From Delphinus delphis (lineage: Eukaryota > Chordata > Mammalia > Artiodactyla > Delphinidae): a DNA stretch of 64,000 nt. Made by a program: the position numbers and the translations under genes. Below the pieces are notes generated by a model. It worked only from the letters and a program-made list of their open reading frames with translations, had not been told where the DNA came from and did not search any database. The number at the start of each line of letters is the position of its first letter. Within the stretch, counting starts at the first letter, position 1. Shown here piece by piece: positions 47,971 through 59,681 of this stretch. The DNA is taken from the NCBI RefSeq assembly GCF_949987515.2, contig NC_082686.1:48089559-48153558 (forward strand). The letters run 5' to 3'.

Positions 47971-50284
47971 ACTGCAAATTAGAATTTGCCCAAGAGAGCA
48001 GTTACAGAACATTTGTAGGATTGGATAGCCTGCTGAAATCTAAACTTTTTTGCCCCTGGTTTGCTCCCGATGACTGAAGTCTATCCAAATACTTCTGTGG
48101 TGACAGAAGTTCCAACAAAGCCAAGACAGCCCTTGGTACAGAAACAAATCTACAAAGAAGGCACAGCTCTGTTGAGCCAGGCATCAGGGCAGGTCCTTTT
48201 CTCTGAATTCAAAAGCATTCCTCCAAGGCAGATCAAAAGAAAAGCCAGTTCTGTTTTGGTTCTGGACATGATGTGTGGGCTCAGTTTGTCTAGATTCCTC
48301 ATTAAGTGTTGTAGATAATTCAACTGAGTGACTGAAAGATATTTTCTAAAGGCCTAACTGGATGAAACCTGTGTTATACCTAGGAATCTATAGAATGAAA
48401 GAGCTGTACAGATAATCCGAGACTGACTTACTTGGTACCGGTCTAAAAATTCAGTTTTGTCACTTCTATCTCTCAGTATAAATTTTGAGATAAACATTGT
48501 GTTAAAACATAACTATGTCCTGATTTCAGTACTACTTTTTACATTTTTATAGAGCATCTATCTCTATAAAAAGGATAGAGATACAAGTACACATTAAGTT
48601 TACATGTAATTTACCCTGTTTTCTGAGGAGCCAGTAAACAAGGTTGTGGGCTCATTAGGATGCAAACCTGAGCCTAGATACAACCCCAAGACTGTTTGAA
48701 TCCAGTCTGTTAAAACACTTGGGAGAACATTAAATAGTAGTAAAGACTGCCTGTGATTCTTCCTGTAGCATCACACCCCTGGAGCAATAGGGGAACCCCT
48801 GATGGACACAATGGCAGCACCAACACTAGGTTTAGAGACAAAATTCAATCTGAACATTTGGAACTGGAGAGTCAATAGAATAAGCTCAATGAAGGCTCCA
48901 GAGAGAGCGTTTGTGCTGTTGTTCCAGGGCTCAAACGTACAGATCAGAGTGTCTGTGAAAAAGAAGGTGTTGATGGAATTAAGGCAAATAGTAGACATTT
49001 AAAAAGGAAGAAAAAGTTGAACTATTAGATATATTGGTTTAATGAGATTATGTCATATCAGGACCAATAGTATTGCTTTCTCTAACGAAAAGTGAATATA
49101 ATCGCTCATATCTACTGTTGTTATCTGTAATGACTTCGTTTCCGTTACATATTTTTTCCTCAGTTGAAAACAAGAAGCTGACCTTTTGCAAGTGGGAAGA
49201 TCAGCTTTTTCCTTATTGGCATTTATAATATTGACTATTGCACTTAGCAGTACTAATTTAAAGTCTAGACTTCAGGGCAAAAGAGGCTCTTTGCAGCCTA
49301 TCACCACCTGCAACAACCTAGCCATCCCACAGCGACAGTAACACCCTGCGCTTATACAACCTGGAAAACATGATAGCAAGTGAATTCACTTGCCTCCAAA
49401 ATGCCATCATTCAAGCTACAGCTCAGAAATCCTTTGGTTCTAGGAATGTTCTATATGCTTCCAGGACCATCTAAGAATTTATAATAATTGCACCTTAAAA
49501 AAAAGCGGGGGGGGAACTTACTGTATTTCTCAGATACTCTAGTTAAAAACTTGGTTTGGCTTATTAGCCAACCAACAGTGAACTAATTAGTGTAGCTAAC
49601 AGCAGCTTTGTATGGTCACTTGAGGATCTAGAGAAATGTCTGGGTCCTTGCAGTCCCTACCTTGACTACTCCCACAAACATGAGATTATTCCCCCCATAA
49701 AGGAGCAAAAAGCCTTCTCAAATGATAGGCAAGAAATTGATCTGTAACTAAAGAAATCATTTTTTCCTGTGTGAAACAAATTTCTTGACTCAAGCAACTG
49801 CTCCATGAATGGGTAAAATAGAATTTAAAAGTAAAAAAAAAAAAAGACCCTCAATACTGGATAGTGTAAAATGTTTGAACCCAAGAAAATGGTTAAACAT
49901 CATTTCCTCCATTTGTAAAACATCATTTTATCATTTTTGTGGGAAAATCCCCAATTCTTTATTTTATCTTGGTGAAACATGAGCACAGCATAGTTAACAT
50001 TGGTAGGTTATTTTTTGGAAGTCAAAAAATAAGAGAATTTTAATTCTAGAAGAAGCATTCTACCCTTGGCATAATTCTCTGCCTTTGGATTATATCAATG
50101 GCTTACCATATGAGCACTTAGATAACTCTTATGAACACTTTGAAATGATTATATCATGCATGATACAACGTGGTACCTGAACAGAAGTGAAACATGGACC
50201 TCACATCCATCAGTCCTCATGTTTCATTGCAGCAGACTGTGACTGTAGAATGCATTTGGTTTAAACATGAAATAAAGCATTTAC

Positions 50285-50359
50285 CAGGCTGAGTATAGGA
50301 CGCTTCTGGACTTGGTGATGTCTTTGGCTTCGGAGTAACATGCTGGAACACCTTAGGAG
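50285..50359 (-). CDS. ABI3BP: ABI3BP long-type repeat exon (75 bp), TPKPKTSPSPE
   Basis: Encodes APKVFQHVTPKPKTSPSPEA then SYTQP, 25 codons. It matches the remembered human segment with the core KPKTSPSPE and SYT. The acceptor is ctctctttcag and the donor CCTG|GTAAAT. In the protein it follows directly after the exon at 54329 unless the 18-base candidate at 52266 is included. Confidence 0.95.
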
Positions 50360-52265
50360 CTGAAAGAGAGAGCTCGGATCATGAGTCATTTGGTTTTAGC
50401 ATCTCCCAGTCTTGCTTAACACATAAGATATGACAAAGTATAAGACTGATTACTGATTTTAAAAAAGTATTGAAATGGGATTTAGATGGAAAAATAAACC
50501 TTAAGCTCTAAAAATAGATCAGTTAGAATTCCAGATACGTTAAGAAAAATGAAATCTGAGAAACAGCAAAATTTGACTAAGCATAAGAACAGGATGAATG
50601 ATTTTTTTAAAACATCATTTCAGAAGAGATAGCAATTTAATTAATGCAAGAGTGTTCTTCTTTTGTGGATGTTTGCTTGACTTCTTAAACCCATCCCTAT
50701 GTCTTTCTGTGAAGATGAATTCAGTGAAGTCAGAATGGGATCCCATGAAGTATGGAAAAGAGCAGCTTAAAGTCAGCTCAGCAACAGCAGAAAGAGAAGT
50801 GGGCGACGGAATGGAATGGGTGGGCTCGCATTCTACATCTCCGGCAATTGTTAGGTTCTAAATAAACCTTTAAATGACATGTTCACAAACCAAAATTGTC
50901 TTTCCACAGCTGTTCCTTTGGAGTAACAAGGTGCAAATGTAATAGATACCAGGGGGAAAAAAAAAAGGTCTACTTTATTTATAGCTCATTTTACAATTTC
51001 AAAAGTACTTTCATAAGATTATGCCCTTTGATTCTCACCGTACTGCTGAGAGGAAGGAATTATCAGCTTCACTTTAAATCTATTTGCCTGGGGTCACGTG
51101 ATCATTAAGCACCAGAGACAAGACCTGAACACTGAGGTCCAGATATGACTGCTAGGTCCCAACACTTGGGCTCGCTATATCCCAGCTCTGCAGGTCACAT
51201 TTTAAATTGTTCCTCATTTTTTTAGGTGGAATTAATAAACCGGTCCTAACTGAAAGGGTGATTGTGAGAATTAAGTGTGAAATGTCAAAATGATGTGAAA
51301 GCTATACCCCTATAAATATCTGTTTCTACTTCTGGAGAATCTTTACAAATTTGACATTGAAGGATCTGAGTATATTTTGCTTTTCACATTGTTTGCCCCC
51401 TCAAGAATTAGGAGCAATTTTGATGGTTATAAGATTTCTAGATATAAAATCATTAACAGGACTGTTCATTATCACTTATGAACATAGGAATCTAAAAATC
51501 AAACCTGTATTTTAATGATGAAATATTCTTGATGGTTTCTTCCAAATTTTTGATCCCACTATCCCCTCAAATGCCAAATATAGTAAATTTAACTTTTGCT
51601 ATCTAATTTATCAACATAGTTTAAGTATAAATGAGGTGGCATGCCCAATTACAGAGTTTCATTCTGAAAACAGTGGTAGATGAATACATTGCATTGCTCT
51701 TTAAGTTGTATACACTATTGTTAGATGATGCCCTTATAGCCCAACAATAATAATTTGCATTTGATATTGATATTGCACGTACGAACAGAACATTCTCCCA
51801 TTCAAATGGCCTTTTGAAATTCACAACAGCTAGCCAGGGGTAAGGAGGGAGTACTACTAGGGTTTAAATATTTGTTTTTGAACTACTGAGTGATACATAT
51901 GTATACATACACAAATATCCTTGAAAGACTATAAAAACCTAGGGTATTGCTGGGATCTATTAAGTAAAGCTCATATATTCCTGGGTAAGAGAGATCCTAA
52001 TTTCACCCACTTTTAAGAGGAATAAGTAGAGTGCATTTTTTCATGATCAATTTTCCAAATAGTCCCCTTACACTAGGTTGCCCTGACAAAGCTAGAAGTG
52101 TTTGGATTGTAGCTACTTTCCAGGGGAGATGCTGATGGGCTGGGAGTTTGCTCAGTTGGGACAGAATCAGGATGCTCTCTTGTTGTAGTCTGCGGTCACT
52201 CCAGGGTTTCAGAGTGAGAGTGGAACCACTGAGCATATGCATCTATCCATTCTGAAGTTGCTTAC

Positions 52266-52283
52266 CTTGTCGAGGAAGGTTAG
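52266..52283 (-). other. Candidate 18 bp ABI3BP microexon
   Basis: On the minus strand, gatttagacctttag precedes 18 bases encoding ANLPRQ in the phase of the neighbours, followed by GTAAGC. It is phase 1-1 and has no stop. Too short for confidence: an AG and a GTAAG 18 bases apart can arise by chance. It lies between two long-type exons, where a short-type exon would be expected. Confidence 0.3.
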
Positions 52284-53329
52284 CTAAAGGTCTAAATCAA
52301 AATCAAACAAAGTTGAAACTTAGAATACAGTGTCATAATGGGAAATTAGAGTAAGCTCCTGATTTACTATATTGTATTTTTATAAGTGCAGAGTACGGCT
52401 CAAAAAGATAAAATTATGAATAAGTCTTCCTTCTTAGTTCATATCTCCTTTACTTTTTAAAATGTTACTAATGAGGACTTTATATCCTCAATGTCTTAAC
52501 TTCCAGCACTTCTTGTTTCTCATCTTTTCTTTTCTTTTCCATCATTCATTGTTTTATGCTTTCTTATTTCTTTCCATTTCTCCTTTTTCTGCCTCATTTG
52601 TTCTATGCTTTATATTCACATAAAAGGTTGAGAGCTTCTTCTCGTGATTTTATCTGCTGATTTCTTAAAGTTAGATTTTAGTTTCCTATCCACAAATTTA
52701 ATATACTTGCTTTGTTTTTTATTCTTATTCTATTATTCATTACTTATTCACTAATCATCAATTATTTTTCCCAGTATTTCTTATATATTAATAGTTCAAA
52801 TTTATTTTTTGTTATTATTTTAAATTTCTTATTCTTTCAGATGATTGCTGCTTTGGTACCTTCATCTACTTACATATCACACCCATATTATTTTTTAGCA
52901 AAGTTTTAGTAATTAAATAAAAACACATTTTAAAATACATTAAAGCAGATTTAAAATCATTAGCTAGATGTAGTAAATGGAACTGTTTTTTAAGGAGTTT
53001 TCCTTCAAAGAAAAAGTAATAGGTAAAATTTCTCTCAAAAATATTAAAGAAAGTGTTAATACCTCTCAGATATTAAAGACCATCCCCACATCTACAGTTT
53101 TTTTCTTTCAGTAGGGATACTGAGATATGATTAAAGAATTTGTGTTGGTAATTCAGAGCTACTACCTAGATCAAGCATAATTTTGATGCTGCTAACATTT
53201 TCCTTTCCCCAGACCACTGGTCATAGTTAGGGTTCCTTTCCTAGTAAATTGGGTAGGTGCACTTCATATGCTTTTTGGAAGTGGGCCATGTATAAAAAAT
53301 AAATTTAGATTTAGGGGACTGGCCTAGAC

Positions 53330-53450
53330 TATAACTTCCTTGACTACAGAAGGATGAAATTTTGTTTCACATTCCCAGTGTCTAGCACATTGTCTGGTGT
53401 GAGGTCAGCATGCAATAAGTAGTTGTTAAGTGACTAACTGATGAAATGAA
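53330..53450 (+). mobile_element. L2 LINE 3' terminus
   Basis: cccagtgtctagcacattgt then ctggtgtgaggtcagcatgc aataagtagttgttaagtg resembles the L2 end. Confidence 0.6.
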
Positions 53451-54328
53451 TTAATCAGCCACTTAAGCACCAAGGGTGGTACAATTTTAAATTAGGAGAG
53501 AAGAGAGACAGGAGATCAGTTGATTCATGACAATAGACTAGGCATGACTGGGTATATGCTTGGAGTAGGCACCAATGTTAGAGATGTCTGGAAAAACTGA
53601 TGGACTGCAGAGGCCAGATGAGGAAGAGGATAAAAATCGATGTAAAATGCTCAGGATCTGCAACAGATATAAATGAGAAACTGAAAGGAGGGAAAGATGA
53701 GCTTTCTTTGAGGCATGTCAATTTTATGGTAGCCTGAAATTGAGATCTGCCAAAACAGTCAGAGGAACTGGACAAGATCTTGGTTGAGAAGTTAGGGTTA
53801 GAGTTAATCATTCAATCATTCAAGTAAGAGCTTCTTGAACAGAATAAAAAATAGTTTATAATGACTCTTGTTTAGGTCCTTCCCAAAATTCCTAGCAAAA
53901 CAACCAAAGCAATATTATGTTATTATTTTACAGAAGAGGATATATATTAAAAATCTTCATGACCTAATGTTAAATAAAATTGACTGAAAGAAAAAAGAAA
54001 TTAGGTGATTGGCAGGGGGAGGACATTCAAGGACCATGGAAGGTTTTCTCAAGCTGTGAGAAGTGAAGGGAGTAGGCAGGCTACTCTTTTAAGAAATTCC
54101 ATTCTCCTCCATCCCCCTCTCAAATAATATAACAACAGGGAAGCTTCTGGAATAAGCTACTCCAATAATATACTTTTTGATAAAGTCTAAAAATAAATGT
54201 AAATATTTATTAGGTTTCAAAGGAAGTCTTATTTTATAAGGGTTAAAAACCTAACTTGCTATATAATTCAACAGAGTAACTCTACTAACATCAAATTTTT
54301 CAGGCCAGAATATAAAATAAGTATTTAC

Positions 54329-54403
54329 CTGGCTGTGTCGGTGGGATTCTTAGACGTGGAGATATTTTTGGTTTGGGAGGAGCTCGCGGTGTCTGCTTGG
54401 GCA
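54329..54403 (-). CDS. ABI3BP: ABI3BP long-type repeat exon (75 bp), VPKQTPRAPPKP
   Basis: Encodes VPKQTPRAPPKPKISPRLRI then PPTQP. I recognise this as the ABI3BP segment PKQTPRAPPKPK, one of the most proline-rich parts of the protein, with a PxxPxK-like pattern (APPKPK) compatible with SH3 binding; that role is inferred. The reading is phase 1-1, acceptor cttttag, donor CCAG|GTAAAT. Confidence 0.95.
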
Positions 54404-56624
54404 CTAAAAGAAAGGATATAGGTTCGGAGCTCTTGAGGTCTTCAAGAGTCACAGTACCTAAACCTCTAGGATCTCAGAGACGTTTGTTGAGTAATTGAAG
54501 ACCTAAATACACAGCAATTAAAGTTCCCAAAGAGCCACAAAGTATAAGAAGGTAATTTTCTTATCATAATGGAAAAAAAAAAAAACAAGGCAGCACATTA
54601 AAGATATCCAAGATATTCAGCTGGCAAATGAAACTGTTGGAATTTTAGAAATATCCACTTCAAATACCTATTAAACAGGTTAAAAATAAATTTCATAATA
54701 AAATAATTCATCATTATAAGTTCACATCATTTTATCAGAATAACCCAGTATAATATTTTAAGTGCAAAGAGATATAATTTCTTCTAAATAAAAAGCACAT
54801 TACATTCCAAATATACCTAGAAAATGAATGTATCTTAATAGTAAGTGCTAATGGAAAAAAATTAATCTTGTTAAACAAAACACAATTTTTATTGGTCATA
54901 TTGGAGAAGAAAAATTGAACAGAAATTGAAAGGATACATTATTGAAGAAAGTTATTCTTCTGCTGAGCAATTCCCAAAGAAGTTCTAGGACATTCAGTGT
55001 AAAAAATCAATTATTTCTTCACCAAGAAAATTAAAAGTTTATCCTGCTGGAGGAAAAGAATTATCAAATGAAAGATCGCAGCTTGTGGAAATACCTTGTT
55101 TGGTTGGGTTCAGTGTGTTTGGGATAAAGAGAGATAAGAAGAAACAAAATGGTTTCAAGGTCACAGAGTTTCAGGCACCTTAAGAAAAGCTTGCTGAAAA
55201 TAAGAGTTATTAGATAAAAGAAGAAGCTGAGTCTGTAGGGACTTCTTCCTGATAGTCAAAATATACAAGGCATGCAATCGTTTCAGTGGAATCTTCTTGC
55301 CTGTGGAGAGATGAACAAGATATGTTGGAGATTACACTGGTTTAGGAGCCTGGAGCTGGGAGATTTAGAGTTCGCTTTGCGGATCACTCCGTCTACAACA
55401 TTGGGTTCTTCATCAACAGTAACAGGATTTTTAAGAGCCCTTCCAACCCTAAAATTCTATATTTCTATGGTGTCCTTAGTCTTGTGATATTCTGACTCTG
55501 AACTGCTTTGCTTGCCGAAGTTGGTACTGATAGGCTATTTGCTTCCCCAGGGTATAAGAGACCATCTTGCAGGTAAAGGCATGTCATGAGGCAATTCTAT
55601 AAAAAATGATTCAGAATGAGATTAGTATCACTGATAGTATCTACGATTAAATATTTCAATCATATTAATGATTAAAGCTATTTAACAAAACTTTAGAAAA
55701 GTTAGAGATAATTGACACAGATCCAGTTAATGCAGTCAGTGTGGAATTTTGGTAAAAATTAAACTGTAGAGTTTAAGAGGCAAAGGATATTAACAGGATT
55801 TAACAGGACATTTTAGAGGACAATGAATAAAATTAATATCCATATCTCCTTTGGAAATAGAGCCATATAAAATAGTTTAATGGCCATCAAAATACAAGTT
55901 TGGGCTTATTTATGATAAACTGACATTCCAAGAGAGCCTGCAGATATTGAGAAAATCTTCCCTTGTAAGAAGAATATTTAGTTATCCGCATCGATGATTT
56001 GTTTTCCCATATTTCAAATTCCACCATCAAGTAAACCCTTATGACTTGCCAAGTAACCAGTTTGACTTCAGTTTCTCTTATTTGTATGCAGTGAAATGGC
56101 CAAACTGCCACAGGAAGGAGCAGTAGAAAGTAGTAAGGGACCTGAATAATGACAAGATGACCGACCAATTGTACCCCTTTTTGTGGAATGCTCCAGTATT
56201 TCTGGAGGTTTTGGTTAATCTTAAACAAATTAACTATCTTAAAATAGTTTTTATATGACCACAGACCTTGTAAAACTAGTCAAGATGATAAAGTATTTAA
56301 AATTGGGATATTTATATTTTAAAAAGAATACAAATGTTCTTCACCAGAAACATTACTATTTTCTATATGAAAGACTTGCAGAGTAGCTGAGAGGTGTTTT
56401 TCAGTTATATCCTAAATAATGTTCACAACACTGCCATATGACTGGCTACAGATTATGGATAGAAGGAGGAGTGGGGCATCAGAAAGGTAGGGTCAAATAC
56501 TGTGAGCAGTGATTAAGTTAGGGCTTTTGATAACTAGTAATAGTGCCCATATATATTGTCTTTCCATTCTTGTAAGTTCTGCAAACACTCACCTTCTACA
56601 TGAAACACAAAATAACGTATTTAC
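54404..56624 (-). other. ABI3BP: ABI3BP intron (2.2 kb)
   Basis: AT-rich with A runs near 54572. No repeat family and no short-type exon was found, although the alternating pattern would predict one here. Confidence 0.65.
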
Positions 56625-56690
56625 CCGGTTCGGTCTGAGGCTCATCTGGGCTGGGTAGGATTACAGTTTGGGAAGGCAGAGGTGATGTTT
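56625..56690 (-). CDS. ABI3BP: ABI3BP long-type repeat exon (66 bp)
   Basis: Encodes ETSPLPSQTVILPSPDEPQ then TEP, 22 codons. The last third (SPDEPQTEP) and the intron just after it closely match the exon at 62510 (SPEAPQTKL), so it is a long-family copy that has lost a few codons at its start. The acceptor is ttaccatag rather than the usual tttcag. No short partner was seen between this exon and the one at 54329. Confidence 0.85.
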
Positions 56691-57442
56691 CTATGGTAAT
56701 TGAAGGAAAGTACCCAGGGTTACTATAGCACTTCACACACCTTGAGTACAGATGACAGAACAGATGGTAACAAGTGGATTTTAAAGGAAAAAAGAAAGCA
56801 AATTGCAAGTCTACAGCAAAATAGCACTCCTACTTCTTCATAATGCATTTAGTTTAAAAGCTGCTTAGAGATGCCAGGTTACAAAATACTTTCAAGGTAA
56901 GCAATAGCCTTACTTTTAAAATCCTCACTCCACACTAGTACATCCCCAATAGTGCTAGAAAGATAGGTTCAGGAGGAACCATAAGGAGAAAAATTTTAAA
57001 TGTTAAGGCATAAGCCATTCAGTAGCATTGAATTTTGTTTAACTAACGAAGAAAAAAATCAAACATGTAAATGAATGTGATGAAATGAGTGTTAATGGAA
57101 AGTATGTTGCTAGGGCAGAAGGTATAAATGGATCATCATACAAAAAATATTATCTGAAGTATTCAACGTAATACCAAGCTGGCAGAATGTTTAACATTAG
57201 GAAAAAAGACACTTTAGATTTGACAGTTTCAGTGACTGAAGTAGAGAGAGATCAAGGTCTAGATACAAAGCTGAATGGGAGAAGACACTTTTTGGACAAT
57301 GGTTATGAATAGAAGCACCTAGAAAGAAAATTAACTGCCATGACAAAGAATGATGTTGCAACATGAATTCACAATGAGGGAGAACCTGGGTTCTCAGGTG
57401 ATGGCGACAATGAGGGCAAAAACTGCCAAGGTGTGTCATTAC

Positions 57443-57490
57443 CTAGCGTGATCTCAGGTGGTTCAGACACATTTGTAATAGATTCCACAA
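57443..57490 (-). CDS. ABI3BP: ABI3BP short-type repeat exon (48 bp)
   Basis: Encodes VVESITNVSEPPEITL, 16 codons, with one N-glycosylation sequon (NVS). The PEITL ending and CTAG|GTAATG donor tie it to the short family; its 48 bp length equals that of the exon at 43360. The acceptor is ttgatacag. It lies 453 bp downstream, in transcript sense, of the long exon at 57944. Confidence 0.84.
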   Translation of the reverse strand: MWNLLQMCLNHLRSR

Positions 57491-57943
57491 CTGTATCAAA
57501 ACAAAGGAGAACAATTTTAAAAAGCTTAAGATGTTAGGCCACAGTCAAGTATCTCTTTCTTGAATATCAACACACCTCATTCTCTTGAGAATCTGCATCA
57601 CATTTTTACAGATAGGACAATGGATTAGGATAAGAAAAAAGAATCAAGAGGGAAATCCTATTCTATAACCCTAATCCTCCAACTAATATTTATGTTTTAA
57701 CTGTCATTAACTGTCAAATTTATTATGCCTCAATATTTAGATACCACAGAGAAACCGAAATTTCTGTATTCAGAGAGTCACTTATCATTTTAATTTTAAG
57801 AATTCAAGAATTTTAGAAGCTATAGCCCTTCAAAGCTATTCCACTGTAGATTAAGTACCCCAGCTTGAACTTTCAAATTCCATGAAATGTGATACTAATT
57901 AAAAATTTTTTGAATAAAAGAATAGAAGCATGAAAACCTTTAC

Positions 57944-58018
57944 CACCTTCAGTCTTTGACTCCTCTGGCCTGAGTGGTGCTTTGGCAGTGGAATATACAT
58001 AATCTATTTCAGTTGGTG
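57944..58018 (-). CDS. ABI3BP: ABI3BP long-type repeat exon (75 bp)
   Basis: Encodes APTEIDYVYSTAKAPLRPEE then SKTEG, 25 codons. The opening APTE matches the exon at 59607, suggesting recent common origin, while the tyrosines set it apart. The reading is phase 1-1, acceptor cttccgtag, donor GGTG|GTAAAG. I do not remember this segment in the shorter human isoform, so it may be alternatively spliced. Confidence 0.83.
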
Positions 58019-58665
58019 CTACGGAAGAAACAGGGAATGGCGGGTTAGTGGTGGACAGCCCATAGCACCCACTTTAATGGAACACTGTTTAATTTTAAAA
58101 CAGAGGTTAATTAAGTAGATAGATTTGTGAGAATAAATAACATTTAGGTAGATTATAAAGATGACTACAATGAAGGCAGAAAATGAAGGCAGTGTGCAGT
58201 GTGGAACACATACACACACACACGATAACTGGCAGGGTCTACAGCAATTTCTACCTGGAGCAAAGCAGATAATTTCACTTCCTTATTTTTGTTTAAGGAT
58301 TCTAGTGAGAAAAAGACATAGAGTGAGTCCTTTGAAAGCATGGGGATGAATCCTAAAAACAATATGAAAATGAAAAGTAGGATGTGCATATTTGTATTAA
58401 AAGTGATCAGAATATTAAAAAATGAAATTGTGCATTCACAATGAGAGGAAACTAAGCAAGGAAATTGTGAAACTTGCATAGCAACACAGCAGATACTAGC
58501 AAAATGGGCTGTATATAACATTTGACTGTCAAGTTTCACTGGATGAGCACAGGCAATACGTGAGGAGCCATGAAATGTCACAAAGCATGAGGACATCCCA
58601 AAATGACTTCCACAATGAGATGGAAAAGCACATATACCTGACTTCCCATTGGGGAACGTTATTAC

Positions 58666-58722
58666 CTATAGCTTCCTTTGATGACTCAGTGCTAAATGTA
58701 ACCGATTCCAGGACTTCAGAAA
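58666..58722 (-). CDS. ABI3BP: ABI3BP short-type repeat exon (57 bp)
   Basis: Encodes VSEVLESVTFSTESSKEAI, 19 codons, an acidic Ser/Thr-rich segment. It is open only in the phase fixed by its neighbours, and its splice sites are good (ttgctag and ATAG|GTAATA). It is the most diverged member of the short family: the PETTL ending has become SKEAI. Membership is inferred from position between two long exons and from the VLxxVTF core, which resembles the exon at 43360. Confidence 0.82.
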   Translation of the reverse strand, partial: FLKSWNRLHLALSHQRKL

Positions 58723-59606
58723 CTAGCAAAAAACACAAAATGGTAAAATTGATCAAGGATGGGTTGTTGTGAGCATTGAATGAATTCATACAAACTAAGT
58801 ATTTAGACAAGTGCCTTGTACCTGTAAGCGCTCAATGTCAGCCGTTACCATAATAACAATAGTACTATTATCCCTAAAGGAAACTCTAATAACCGAATTC
58901 AGAGTTTTATAAGTATTTTAAGTTATCATTAACAACCATAGAACCTTGTTCCATCAACATAAGCATCAAAACGCCATTTAGCTAATTAAGAGATACACAA
59001 AAGGAATGAAAAGAAATTACAATCCTATGTTAAAAATAAGATCTGGTGTTTCAAAATAAATGTCAGAGAGTTGCAATAGCATTGAAAAGTATGATCTTTA
59101 AAATTTGTTTTTAATTTTGAAAGGCAATAATGTTTAGGCTCATATTGTGTAAGGTGAAATTTTGTTATCTTTACTGAAGTGAGAACTTTCTCCTTCATTA
59201 ATGGTCACAATTGAATGAGCATTCTTTTCACATAGCAGAGCAGAAGTTTAACTTATTACTAAAAAGAACCACAAGTCTGTAACTTAGTGAAAAATAAAGG
59301 TAAAGAATAAAATCAGTTCTTCTAAGTGGTTCTGTTGACTACTTAATCAGATATGTGATTATTCTCTAATATTATACAGAGCAAACCCAAATGAAGATAA
59401 TTATTTCTATACAGTTGAATAACATAATTAACATGAAATAATGTATTACTAATTTACACCAGTATGCAATCATGGAAGGAGCATGTACAATATACAGAGT
59501 TGTTAAATGTGTATTCTTTTGTATTTTTTAATATTTGGAAATACAACATTTGGGGTATGCCCCCTGAAGCTCATGGTGTACCAGATAGATTAAATAATCT
59601 ATTTAC

Positions 59607-59681
59607 CAGGTTGACTTTGTGTTATTTCTAGGCTTGGTGATGTCACTGGTTTCAAAATAAGAGTATGCAGTTCAGTGGGAG
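59607..59681 (-). CDS. ABI3BP: ABI3BP long-type repeat exon (75 bp)
   Basis: Encodes APTELHTLILKPVTSPSLEI then TQSQP, 25 codons. It is less basic than its relatives but keeps the KPxTSPSxE core found in the exons at 50285 and 62510 and the QP ending. The reading is phase 1-1, acceptor ctttcag, donor CCTG|GTAAAT. Confidence 0.88.

Larger units (their letters stand above)
44051..50284 (-). other. ABI3BP: ABI3BP intron (6.2 kb)
   Basis: Contains the SINE at 44466, a small MIR/L2-like tail at 44800-44880, and L2 sequence near 47400-47970. The human protein joins the flanking exons directly, consistent with no constitutive exon here; two tiny AG...GT pairs were considered and rejected. Confidence 0.75.
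50360..54328 (-). other. ABI3BP: ABI3BP intron (4 kb)
   Basis: Contains a minus-strand MIR-like piece (51030-51200), the 18-base exon candidate at 52266, a pyrimidine- then AT-rich stretch at 52500-52900, and an L2 tail at 53330-53450. An ancient repeat like that at 20905 may continue to 53830. Confidence 0.75.
56691..59606 (-). other. ABI3BP: Short ABI3BP introns between clustered repeat exons
   Basis: Four introns of about 750, 450, 650 and 880 bp, separating the exons at 56625, 57443, 57944, 58666 and 59607. They hold no insertion I can recognise apart from a tiny (CA)n at 58208-58222. Confidence 0.7.

Noticed and set aside
48435..48446. Minus-strand tttttag followed shortly by AAGTAAGTC, looking like another microexon.
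   Set aside because: The enclosed 11 bases are not a multiple of three and would shift the frame.
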